DNA of 18,163 bases, from NCBI GenBank assembly GCA_902984215.1, contig CADWAF010000102.1, forward strand, positions 1 to 18,163. Direction: 5' to 3'. The notes beneath the pieces were generated by a model. It was given only the letters and a program-made list of their open reading frames with translations. It did not search any database and was not told the origin of the DNA. The position numbers were made by a program, and so were the translations under genes. Shown here in pieces: positions 9,080 to 16,979 of the stretch. This DNA is from Willaertia magna (lineage: Eukaryota; Heterolobosea; Eutetramitea; Acrasida; Naegleriidae). How positions within the stretch are numbered: position 1 is the stretch's first letter; every line of letters begins with the position of its first letter.

Positions 9080-9198
9080 CTTTAATAACACTCAACAATC
9101 AACAGTACTCTAGGCTAACAATTAATTGCTCTATTTTTTTTTGTATTCTAGCCTTTTGCATAATTTGTGTACGATCGTAGTGCACCATACAAAAAAAT
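9080..9198 (-). promoter_or_regulatory. Short spacer upstream of the coiled-coil gene
   Basis: This 119-bp gap lies between the VPS72 stop and the start of the coiled-coil gene on the same strand. It must hold both the VPS72 3' end and the promoter of the next gene. It contains a 10-bp perfect palindrome TACGATCGTA at 9170-9179, GC-richer than its surroundings, which could be a dimeric protein site. This is a weak call. Confidence 0.2.
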
Positions 9199-10152
9199 CT
9201 ATCTTCTTGTAGTTGTACCATTACTGTTATTATTATTGTTATTATTATGGTACAACATTCTAATCTTTTTAAATGCTTCAATCGTTGCATAAGGTTGTTG
9301 AGTTAATGGATCTTTATATTTTGCAGGTAATCCAGTAATTACACATTTTAATTGTTTTTCTTCTTTTGGTAAATCTAATCTTTTTAATTCTTCATCATTC
9401 ATTTTACAATTAATTTCATTTGGTATATCAGTTTTTAAAAATGAAATAAATTGTTTTCCATCTTTAGAAAAATATCTTAATATTGGACCGTCATATTCAG
9501 ATTGTTTATTTTTTGATTCTCTTGCTTTTCTTCTAATATCTTCTTCAATTTGAACTAATTTTTCTAAACTAGCCTTATTTTGTTCTTTCGTAATTTTTGC
9601 TTCTTCTAAAAGTTCTTCTTGAGTTGGTTGATAATAGTTTGTAGCCTTTTTCTTTGGTGTTTTCTTAGATTCTCTACTTTTCACTCTTTCTGTAACCTCT
9701 TCTGTATTTTTCTTTGTGGATTCTCTAGTAGATGATCTCTTTTTAACTTCTTCATTGGTTTTAGGGGTTTTTGTTGTAGTTTTTCGTTTTTTTGGGGTTG
9801 TAGTTGAAGAGGCTGTCGTTGTTGAGCGAGAAGAGGATTTGGCTAGATCTTTATAAACATTTTTTCGTTTACGTTTTTGTTTTTCTTCTTTTTCTAATTC
9901 TTTTTCAATGTTTTTAGCTCTTTCTTCTTCTTCTTCTTCATCGGCAGATGAAACGGAGAAATCGGAATCTACAATATCTTGTTCTGCTAATTCCTTTTCT
10001 TCTGTATTTTCAAATTCTATATCTCCAGCTTCTTCTGAAAATAATTCCATTTTCCAAAATTCTTCATCTACTTCTTTATCAATTCCTTGTAACTCAGCCA
10101 TTCTCCTTCCTCTATTACTTCTTTGAGGAAGAATCTTTTTCTCTTCAGTCAT
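9199..10152 (-). CDS. VPS72: YL1/VPS72 family subunit of the SWR1-type chromatin remodeller
   Basis: This single-exon gene encodes 317 residues. The N-terminal YL1 motif is present: RSNRGRRM at 11-18, then DEEFWK and an acidic run (SADEEEEEE) that in the family binds the H2A.Z-H2B dimer. The middle (about 90-190) is Lys/Thr/Ser/Glu-rich and basic. The C-terminal YL1_C domain begins near 269 with KCVITGLPAKYKDPLT and ends with PYATIEAFKKIR, a nearly invariant signature of the family. A short Asn tail follows. In yeast (Swc2) and animals this protein is the histone-binding subunit that hands H2A.Z to the SWR1/SRCAP complex in the nucleus. Length is close to the usual 330-370, so the protein appears complete. 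The start at 10152 follows seven A. No H2A.Z or other SWR1 subunit lies in the window. Confidence 0.95.
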   Translation of the reverse strand: MTEEKKILPQRSNRGRRMAELQGIDKEVDEEFWKMELFSEEAGDIEFENTEEKELAEQDIVDSDFSVSSADEEEEEERAKNIEKELEKEEKQKRKRKNVYKDLAKSSSRSTTTASSTTTPKKRKTTTKTPKTNEEVKKRSSTRESTKKNTEEVTERVKSRESKKTPKKKATNYYQPTQEELLEEAKITKEQNKASLEKLVQIEEDIRRKARESKNKQSEYDGPILRYFSKDGKQFISFLKTDIPNEINCKMNDEELKRLDLPKEEKQLKCVITGLPAKYKDPLTQQPYATIEAFKKIRMLYHNNNNNNNSNGTTTRR

Positions 10153-10331
10153 TTTTTTGTTAATTAATATTTTAAATAATAATTTTAAAGAATTTATTCT
10201 TTTAATTTAGTAATAAATTTAAAAGTTATAAGAATTACAAAAAACAACAATATAATTAACAATAAAATCAACCTAGTACTAGGCTGTACTCTTTTACTTT
10301 TTATTGCCTCAAAAAATCTTTTCGATTAACT

Positions 10332-11208
10332 TTAATGAGATTCAGAATTAAGCTTATTTTGTTTAAAGCTAAAATTAAGCACAGTCATAGATAAACTATC
10401 AACATGGGTATTGTCATGGGCATCATATCTATTCAAAATATATTTCAAGGATCCTTTTTTCTCACTTGGAACGCTATCTTCTGTTGCAACTGAAAGCTCA
10501 TGATAATTTGTTGGCATTGATGGCCATTTCACTTTGTTATTCGAAATTTCACTATTACTTCCTTCAATTTCCATTACCAACTCATAATATCTTCTTTTTA
10601 AAGTGGACAAAGAAACGTTTAGTTTCTTAGCTGCTACCGATTGTGGAAGTGTCATATAACGAATTAAATCATGCAATGGAATGTCAATCTTATTTCTCTT
10701 TGTCTTCTTCTTTTTACTTATTCCATTAGAAGATGATACAGTACTACTATTCGTACTCATTGCGTCAATGTTATTTGTTGTAACTTTCAGTTTAGAATTA
10801 ATAGGTATCAAATTAGAGTTTGAAATGCTAGTATTGTTATTATTACTGTTATCATTTGCACAGTTACTGTTATTATTTACTACTTTAGTTTGTTGTTGGA
10901 ATCTAAATAAAATAGTTTAATAATGAAAATTTCAATAAAGCATTTCATACTTACCTGGTAGGAGGTGGGAAAACAGGGAAACTTTGTAAAAATACATGAG
11001 GATTGAACCATTTATTTTTGTTCATGCTATTGTTATCATTGTTATTTACTTTCTCTATAGTTTGTTGTGGTATTATAGGGTTAGGATTGATATTTACATT
11101 AGGTGAAAGGGATGGTAAAAGATCGGAAACAGGTGCATTTAACATCTTCTGAAGGTCATTTACAACATGAGAAGTCTTTGGTTGTGGAAGATTAGTTGTT
11201 TTCACCAT
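10332..11208 (-). CDS. RWP-RK-like transcription factor, two exons
   Basis: Exon 1 (11208-10955) and exon 2 (10902-10332) are joined across a 52-bp GTAAGT...TTTAG intron with matching phase (AG|A, Arg85). This gives 274 residues. The N-terminus is Pro/Asn-rich, and the region after the junction is Asn/Ser-rich. A basic stretch (KKKKTKRNK) precedes an RWP-RK-type helix-turn-helix (about 157-213): IPLHDLIRYMTLPQSVAAKK, then LNVSLSTLKRRYYEL. The family's signature RWPxRK is represented only by KWPSMP. It is reached after a loop clearly longer than usual, rich in Asn, Ser and Glu. RWP-RK proteins are nuclear DNA-binding factors, nitrate- or gamete-related in plants and algae and also present in amoebae. 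A DNA-binding role is inferred from the conserved helices, and the missing basic end makes specificity uncertain. TATATAAA (11213-11220) sits only four bases upstream of the start codon. Confidence 0.82.
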
Positions 11209-11831
11209 TCTCTTTATATAATTCTATTAGTTTATTGTTGTTATTAGTTAGGTAATGTACAGAACTGCTAAAGCAAGCCTTGTTATTTGTTATCAGCCTT
11301 TTTGTTTCTATTTCTTGTTTTCAGTGGTCTAAGTATAAAATGTAGTTTAAATATACTACCGAAACTTCCCATAAAAAAAAGCGAAAAGGTGGGAATTTCC
11401 TTGGTAACGCGAAATTTTCTAGTGGAGAGTTGAGAGAGTGATTACAATTTTTCAGTGTGGAGCAATTAAACAAGGATATTCTTCCCGAGTCAGTCAACTC
11501 GCTTTAGCTGTAATTTTGCAATATTCAGAAATTTTACCGAGAATTTCCTCAAGGATTTTGTAAATTGGAGACCAATTGAATAATTTTTTCTATGCTCCTA
11601 GGTGGTTTTATGAGTGCATGCCTAGATTTCTACCTTACAACAAATCAAAAAGTTTTCAAATTGATTAATCGATTAGAAAATTATTCTTCTTCTGCAAAAG
11701 TGAATAATCTTATTAACTGAATGATTAATTTCTTTCACCAGAATTAACTAAACAAAACAAACAATGCTTTGTGCAATGTCTTTCAACAAAATTTTCACAA
11801 AATCATGAAAATTTGATTATTTTTTTAAAAA
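11209..11831. promoter_or_regulatory. 623-bp divergent intergenic region, RWP-RK / prefoldin
   Basis: This is the longest gene-free stretch of the window and serves as upstream region for both neighbours. It is less AT-extreme than other spacers between about 11370 and 11660. It includes GGTGGGAATTTCC (about 11389-11401) and CGCGAAA (11408-11414), the latter resembling an E2F half site. No open frame with splice support, tRNA or snRNA signature is visible. Very short, unconserved open frames exist. An unrecognised noncoding RNA cannot be excluded. Confidence 0.4.
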
Positions 11832-12272
11832 ATGTCTCAAGGTGCATATATTGACTTAAGTAAAGTTCCTCTTCAACAATTAGTTACATTGCAAGAACGT
11901 TTAGAAAGAGAAGTAAGACAATTAACAACATATTTATCAACACTTAGAACTGCTCATACAAAATATATTTCAAGTAAATCATCTCTTGAACAATTAAAAA
12001 AACAATCCGACAATGAAACTCTTCTTGTTCCTTTAACAGAATCACTTTTCGTTCCGGGAACAATTAAAAACAACGGAACAGTATTAATAGATGTAGGAAC
12101 AGGTTATTTCTTAAGAAAACCAATTGATAGTGCATTAGAGACATTAGAAAGAAAAATAAAAGTTGTTAGAGAAAGTGTTGAAAAATTAACAAAAACAATT
12201 AATGAACAAAAAGAAACCCTTGAAAGAATTACTTACATGGTAAGAGCAAGATCAGTACAACAACAACAATAA
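11832..12272 (+). CDS. PFDN5: Prefoldin subunit 5 (alpha-class)
   Basis: This single-exon gene encodes 146 residues. Two long helices (about 10-60 and 98-140) flank a beta-hairpin region containing LLVPLTESLFVPGTI and VLIDVGTGYFLRK, which are hallmarks of eukaryotic prefoldin 5 (Gim5). The first helix begins with the family-typical LSKVPLQQLVTLQERLEREV. Prefoldin is a cytosolic hexamer of two alpha and four beta subunits that captures unfolded actin and tubulin and hands them to the CCT/TRiC chaperonin. Length is close to the usual 145-155, so the protein is complete. The ATG follows a run of A. The C-terminus ends in a Gln run. It is convergent with the unknown gene ending at 12333, with 60 bp between stops. 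Confidence 0.96.
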   Translation: MSQGAYIDLSKVPLQQLVTLQERLEREVRQLTTYLSTLRTAHTKYISSKSSLEQLKKQSDNETLLVPLTESLFVPGTIKNNGTVLIDVGTGYFLRKPIDSALETLERKIKVVRESVEKLTKTINEQKETLERITYMVRARSVQQQQ

Positions 12273-12332
12273 TTAATATATACAAATATTTTTCTAATAA
12301 TACTATACAAAAAACTTGTTTTTAAAAACTTT

Positions 12333-12972
12333 TTAGACTTGATCTTCTTCAAAACTCTTTTTTAAAGGCTTGATTAAGAAAACAATTTGAAAAAGTAAAC
12401 TTACTTTCATTTGATTGTATTCCAGCTTTTCATATTCATATTTACTTTCTAATAAGCCTAACCAATAAGCAATAGACCCTCCGATTTTCTCTCCGTCTTT
12501 TAGCAAAGACTTGTTATTATGAAGAAGAAGTAGTTCTTTACTTACATGTTAATGCCTTCTCAAATAATGACATTTCATTCCACTCTTTTCCTACGACTAA
12601 CTTTGATTTATTGTATGTTAATTCATTTTCTTCAAATTCATCTTCCGAATCAATATCTTTATCTAATTCTTTCAACCATTGAAGCCAGTTGGATCCCTTA
12701 TTTCGCTCTTTCTTCTTCTTTTTATTTACAAATTGTATATCATTGTCTTTCCCTTCCTCAATCTTTATCTCTTCCATTCTTTCCTCAACAACATTCTTAA
12801 TAACAAAACTGTTTCTACTGTTATTTATAACATCTTCTACCCCAACACCACCTCCCTCTTCCATTATCTCACTAACCTCCTTATTATTGTTATTGCTATT
12901 ACTATTGCTATCCACACCAAGCCTATCCTCAAAGTTATTGGAATGCTGATAGCTAATTATTTGAGTTTGCAT
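12333..12972 (-). CDS. Unknown charged protein, three exons
   Basis: Exons 12972-12546, 12496-12405 and 12368-12333 are joined by introns 12545-12497 (49 bp, GTAAGT...AAAAG) and 12404-12369 (36 bp, GTAAGT...CAAG). Phases match and give 184 residues ending EEDQV. The first exon is Asn/Ser-rich, then Glu/Lys-rich with KKKKKERNKGSNW. It also holds a Trp-containing patch (NWLQWLKELDKDIDSEDEFE). The end of exon 1 plus exon 2 looks conserved and globular: EWNEMSLFEKALTYGEKIGG, then IAYWLGLLESKYEYEKLEY. I do not recognise the family. An in-frame alternative acceptor 12 bases downstream (AAAAAAG at 12357-12363) would drop four residues and lengthen the last intron to 48 bp. The exon 2 acceptor is the only nearby one that keeps the frame open. 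Confidence 0.68.
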
Positions 12973-13003
12973 GCTTTTTTATTTGGTTAAATTTTTTAAA
13001 AAA
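12973..13003. promoter_or_regulatory. 31-bp head-to-head gap, candidate shared promoter
   Basis: Only 31 bp separate the start codons of the unknown minus-strand gene (12972) and ALKBH1 (13004). The gap is AT-rich with T and A runs and includes TTTTTTATTTGG. Any core promoter must be shared, lie inside the opposite coding region, or be extremely short. Confidence 0.45.
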
Positions 13004-14479
13004 ATGTCTGAACAACAAGAGCTCTCATCTACAACTACAACTCTACAACTACAACTGAAACTACCGAAACTACAAAAGCTCCAAGCCTTTACGCTGAAAG
13101 TAATGATACAGATAGTCCATATAGAAGAGTTGAAAAATTATATAGAAAACATCATATTACTAATAAATTTGGAAAAAAAGTTGGTGAGTATTCTTTTTCC
13201 ATTCATTCATTCAATTCCCTTGTCACTAACCATTCTTTCTTTTTATCTAATTTATTTAACAATTTTAATAACAAACTTTAATAATTTATTTAACAAATTT
13301 AATAATTTTAAACTATTAACAATTTTAAATATTTAGAGGCCCCATTCCCAGATACCTCCAACGTTATTGATTTCCACAATACTCAAAACAACACTCCCGA
13401 AAATAATGAAATTTTACAATTAGTTTCACCATTCCCAAATACCGAAAAGGATATGAAATATTTTGAAGAAGCTTTAAACCAATATAATTCTCAATTTGAA
13501 CATGATGATGAATTAAAACAAAGAATGTGTTATACAAAAGAAGAATTAATGAATAAATCAATTTATACATTAAAAGGTTATCCTGGATTTTATTTAATAA
13601 AAGATTTAATGACAAGTGAAAAACAAATTTATTGGATTAAACAAAGTTTAGAGAAATATCCAAATCCACCAAATATTACGAATCATTCTTATAAAGATTC
13701 TGAAATTAAAGATATTTTTGTTAGATCTAATGAAGGAGATGAAGAAGCAAAAGATTTATTGAAGAGATTAGCTTGGTGTACATTAGGTTATCAATATGTA
13801 AGTTTTATTTATTTTTATTTATTTATTTATTGTAATGTTATTGTAATGATTATTGTAATTTTTTGGTTAATTATTTTAATGAATTGGTTGTGTAAAGGAA
13901 TGGACAAGTAGAAAGTATCATAAAGAAAGATTTGTTGCATTTCCAGATGATATTGGATCATTTGTTAATTTAATTGCATGTCAATGTGGATATGGACCAT
14001 ATATTCCTGAAGCAGCTATTGTTAATTTCTATTCAAAAGATAGACAAATGGGTGGACATGTAGATGATGCTGAATATGTAAGTATATTAATTTAAATTTT
14101 AAATTGTAAATTTTAAATTATATTTTATTGTAAATTATTAATGTATTTTAATTATTTAAATTAGGAAATGTCTAAACCAATTGTTAGTTTATCAATTGGT
14201 TCTAAATGTATTTTCTTATTAGGTGGAGAAACTAGAGATACAGAACCTAAAGCAATCTTTTTAGAATCTGGTGATTGTATGATTATGGGTGGTAGAGCAA
14301 GATATTGTTTTCATGGAGTTGCAAGAATTATTAAAGATACTATACCAGATTATTTACAATCAAAATATGTTGATCCAAAATATAAAGTTTATGCAGAATA
14401 TATGGAACGTGATATGATGCGTGTTAATATTAATGCTAGACAAGTATTTGTTGTTGATGAAGAAAATAAAGAGAAATAA
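13004..14479 (+). CDS. ALKBH1: ALKBH1-type Fe(II)/2-oxoglutarate dioxygenase, four exons, frame broken in exon 1
   Basis: Exons 13004-13183, 13337-13797, 13898-14077 and 14165-14479 have donors GTGAGT, GTAAGT and GTAAGT and acceptors ending TAG, AAG and TAG. ALKBH1 removes methyl groups from nucleic acids, including tRNA m1A and DNA or RNA lesions. Exons 2-4 read openly. They contain the linker LKGYPGFYLIKDLMT, the substrate-side LAWCTLGYQYEWTSRKY, and the iron ligands HVD (His at 14057, Asp at 14063). The second iron His is at 14312 (CFHGVA). The 2-oxoglutarate Arg region is RVNINAR, with Arg at 14420 and 14438. Exon 1's conserved-looking frame (SPYRRVEKLYRKHHITNKF) is not in frame with the ATG at 13004. 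A 14-bp tandem duplication at 13028-13055 accounts for the shift, and counting one copy gives a continuous 373-residue protein, near the human length of 389. It is either a sequence or assembly error or a real disabled or variant allele. The Fe/2OG core itself looks intact. Confidence 0.85.
13028..13055 (+). repeat. 14-bp perfect tandem duplication in ALKBH1 exon 1
   Basis: The 14-mer TCTACAACTACAAC occurs at 13028-13041 and again immediately at 13042-13055. It lies in a Thr-rich low-complexity stretch. Fourteen is not a multiple of three, and the start codon frame and the conserved downstream frame differ by exactly the amount this unit produces. Confidence 0.93.
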
Positions 14480-14575
14480 ATGTTATTTATAATTTTTATT
14501 TAAAATGTATGAATTTTTATTGTAATGTTTTTGTAAAAAATTATTGACATTTTGTAAATAATTTTAAAAATATAA

Positions 14576-14995
14576 TTATTTTAATTTATTATTATTTGGA
14601 GAAGTATAAGTTGGTGTATAATTAGGTACTTTTGATTTCATCCATTCTTGAGCAATATCTAAAGTAGCATGTAACTCTTTTAAAATATCATCATTACATT
14701 CAGACATTGTAGCTTTACATACAACAAGTTGATCTACCGTTAAATTCATACTCTTTTTCATATCATCAAATTCCTTTTCAGCCTTTTCAAATCTCTTACT
14801 ATATTCATAGTTTTTTAATAATTGATTAACTTGTGATTCTACACATAAATGATAATTAAATATTTTATCATAAGATTTATGTATTAATTCGGGTACATCT
14901 TTATCGAATTGTAAATGTAATAAATTTGGTTGTAAAAAGTCTTGTTCCGAAGTATTTACTGAAGGTTTTAATAACCATCTATCTGCAAATGACAT
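14576..14995 (-). CDS. Unknown small helical protein
   Basis: This single-exon gene encodes 139 residues. The ATG at 14995 follows a run of ten A, like other genes here. After MSFADRWLLKPS the protein is mostly helical: LIHKSYDKIFNYHLCVESQV, then LLKNYEYSKRFEKAEKEFDD, then a segment with LVVCKATMSECNDDILKEL. The tail is Pro/Thr/Asn-rich. The heptad-like spacing suggests a coiled-coil subunit of a larger complex. I considered small lysosomal-positioning (BORC/BLOC-1-like) subunits but see no diagnostic motif. The gene lies 82 bp downstream of the PGAP4-like stop on the same strand and is convergent with ALKBH1 (96 bp between stops). Confidence 0.7.
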   Translation of the reverse strand: MSFADRWLLKPSVNTSEQDFLQPNLLHLQFDKDVPELIHKSYDKIFNYHLCVESQVNQLLKNYEYSKRFEKAEKEFDDMKKSMNLTVDQLVVCKATMSECNDDILKELHATLDIAQEWMKSKVPNYTPTYTSPNNNKLK

Positions 14996-15077
14996 TTTTT
15001 TTTTATTTTTGTAAAATATTGATTCAATAATTTATTTATTTTTATTTAAATATTACATAAAATATTAATTATAAATA

Positions 15078-16883
15078 TTACCTAGTTGATACTGAACCAA
15101 TATGTTCCACTAAATTGGGTATTACTAAATAAGTATCAAACTGTTCCTTATTTTTTTGTAAATAATTAAATAAAATTAAATCATTAGGATAAGCTGATGA
15201 ACTCTTCTCATATTCAACACTTAAATAATCCATCAATGGACCTAACAACTCTTCACTATTTGGATAAACAATTCCAACGGTTGATCCAAAATGTGGAAAA
15301 TTTCTTTTTTTAATAATTATTTGTTAAGTATTATAAATTAATTAAATAAATATTAATTAAATAAAGAAATAAATTAATTAAATAAATAAAACATACCTTT
15401 GTAAATAAAATTTTTGATTTGTTGTAGTTAATCCTTGTTCATTATTTTTATATTCAAAAAAATTAATTAATTTTACAAATTTAGATTCTAAATAATGAAA
15501 TCTCAATAACAATAAAAAAAATAAAGCAATTAAAAATACAAAAATAGCAAATAAATAAATAATAAACCTATTCAACACTATTTTTTTATCTTCTAAATTT
15601 TTGTCACTTTCCAAAATTATATTATTTTCATCTTTTTCTTCCTTTTTAAAAGTCACACTTGTTGACATATTTGTACTTCTCCATAAAATAAATAAACAAG
15701 TTAAAATAAAAGAAATTAATAAAGAACAATTAATAAGTAAAGGTACTCTATTTAAAGTATAATCATTATATTGATGTACAAAAAATAATTTTAACCAAAT
15801 CCATTGTTTTCCATAAAAAGATTTATAATTATCTTCATCAGTTTTTAATTTATTAATATTATAAATATTATTTTTTAAATGATTTATAAATTCTCTAATA
15901 TTATCTAACCAACCTTTACCTACAATTGCATCATCTTCTAATATAATTATATAATCTACTTTTGGATATTTTACGTGACAATATTGTAATAATGTTAAAT
16001 AATCTAATGATTGACGTGCATGATAAGATAGTTCATTAAATTGTTCATTTGTTAATTCTAACATTTTAATTTTCTTTTTTAAATTATTAATTAATTCTTC
16101 TTGCGATAAATTATTATTTTGTAAATTATTATCTTGATTTTGTTGTAAATTTTTTTGTAAAGTATTTTGTAAAGTATTTAATAAATTATTTAATAAATTA
16201 TTTCGATTTAATATTGGAAAGATTTCAGTAATTGGTTCTCGTAAATGTGGCGAATAATTTAAATTTATATAATTTCGATGTGTAACGTCTAATAAATTTA
16301 CAGTAAATTTTGAAGCGGGAAAGATATCATTCATTGAAGTATTTGTAATAATGGAATGTAATGTAGTTAATAAATAATTTCTTGGACGATAAGCTGTTGG
16401 TATTCCAATACAAAAAGTATAATCATGTTCAATTTCTTTTAATTGTTCAACATGTTGTGGGTCAGGAATATTATTATTATTATTTATAGCCTTATGATTG
16501 GCATACAATAGTTTGTCTTGTTGTTGAAACGTTTTTTGTAGTAGACTCTTCATTTCTGGCGGGAGTTCGGAAAAGTACTTTTCAGCCTTGTTAATTCTGT
16601 TCATTTCATTTTCAAAGTCTAGTTCATATTGATTTTTAGCCTTGTTATCGGAATGGCTATTGGGATTATAGAAAAAGTAGGAAGGAAGATAGTTTTTGAG
16701 AAAGTTAAAAGCGTAGGGTGATTTTTCTTCTTTAAAGTTTATTAGAATGATGAAAAGAAGAAAAAGACTTAGAAATATTAATTTTATTAGTAGAAGAAGA
16801 GATTGATAAAAAGTTAAACGAATGGAATATTTATCGAAAAGAAAGAATTTAATGGGCAATAATATGTTGGAATAAATAAACAT
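15078..16883 (-). CDS. PGAP4: PGAP4-like (TMEM246) Golgi glycosyltransferase, two exons
   Basis: Exons 16883-15397 and 15303-15078 are joined across a 93-bp GTATGT...AAAAAG intron with matching phase (AG|A). This gives 570 residues. A signal-anchor helix is at about 24-48. The glycosyltransferase region starts near 153 with FCIGIPTAYRPRNYLLTTL and contains IIILEDDAIVG (Glu316, Asp317, Asp318), the metal and nucleotide-sugar motif. Two further hydrophobic helices (about 381-401 and 437-461) interrupt the domain. It resumes with FPHFGSTVGIVYPNSEELLG and ends with YPNDLILFNYL and LVIPNLVEHIGSVS. Two helices inserted within a GT-A fold are the unusual hallmark of PGAP4, which in animals adds GalNAc to the GPI-anchor glycan in the Golgi. 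Human PGAP4 has about 403 residues. The extra length here comes from an Asn/Gln/Leu-rich insertion (about 235-270) and the loops. The stop TAA overlaps a donor-like AG|GTAATA, but no acceptor lies before the next gene. Confidence 0.85.
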
Positions 16884-16979
16884 TTTTTTGGAAATTGATT
16901 ACCATTACGACCCCAAAAAAGGTGGTTAATGATTTTGATCAGTTCCCCCAAAACTAGTTAGTGAAAATGCACGAAAAAA
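16884..16979. promoter_or_regulatory. 96-bp divergent promoter region, PGAP4-like / RCC1 protein
   Basis: This is a head-to-head spacer with A runs abutting both start codons. Its centre is less AT-rich (TTACGACCCC, AGTTCCCCCAAAACTAG), the probable location of regulatory sites. No known motif is recognised. Confidence 0.4.

Noticed and set aside
9080..9091. Four-residue N-terminal extension of the coiled-coil protein
   Set aside because: The extension would begin at GTG right behind an in-frame TGA; the first ATG at 9079 is the better start.
9908..10163. Plus-strand open frames opposite VPS72
   Set aside because: They are antisense to the acidic Glu-rich N-terminal region of VPS72.
11404..11416. 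CGCGAAA as an E2F/DP binding site (also TTGGCGAG near 1277)
   Set aside because: Neither matches the full TTTSSCGC consensus. Presence of a DP gene in the window is not evidence of autoregulation at these places.
11209..11831. tRNA, snRNA or other RNA gene in the longest spacer
   Set aside because: I looked for tRNA arm and T-loop patterns and for U1-U6 core motifs and found none.
12546..12990. Several overlapping plus-strand open frames
   Set aside because: They are antisense to the charged first exon of the unknown minus-strand gene; their hydrophobic Leu/Ser/Phe runs are complements of Lys/Glu/Asn codons.
15078..15090. Further splice donor AG|GTAATA at the end of the PGAP4-like gene
   Set aside because: No AG acceptor occurs between it and the next gene's ATG, and the in-frame TAA gives a natural family-like C-terminus.
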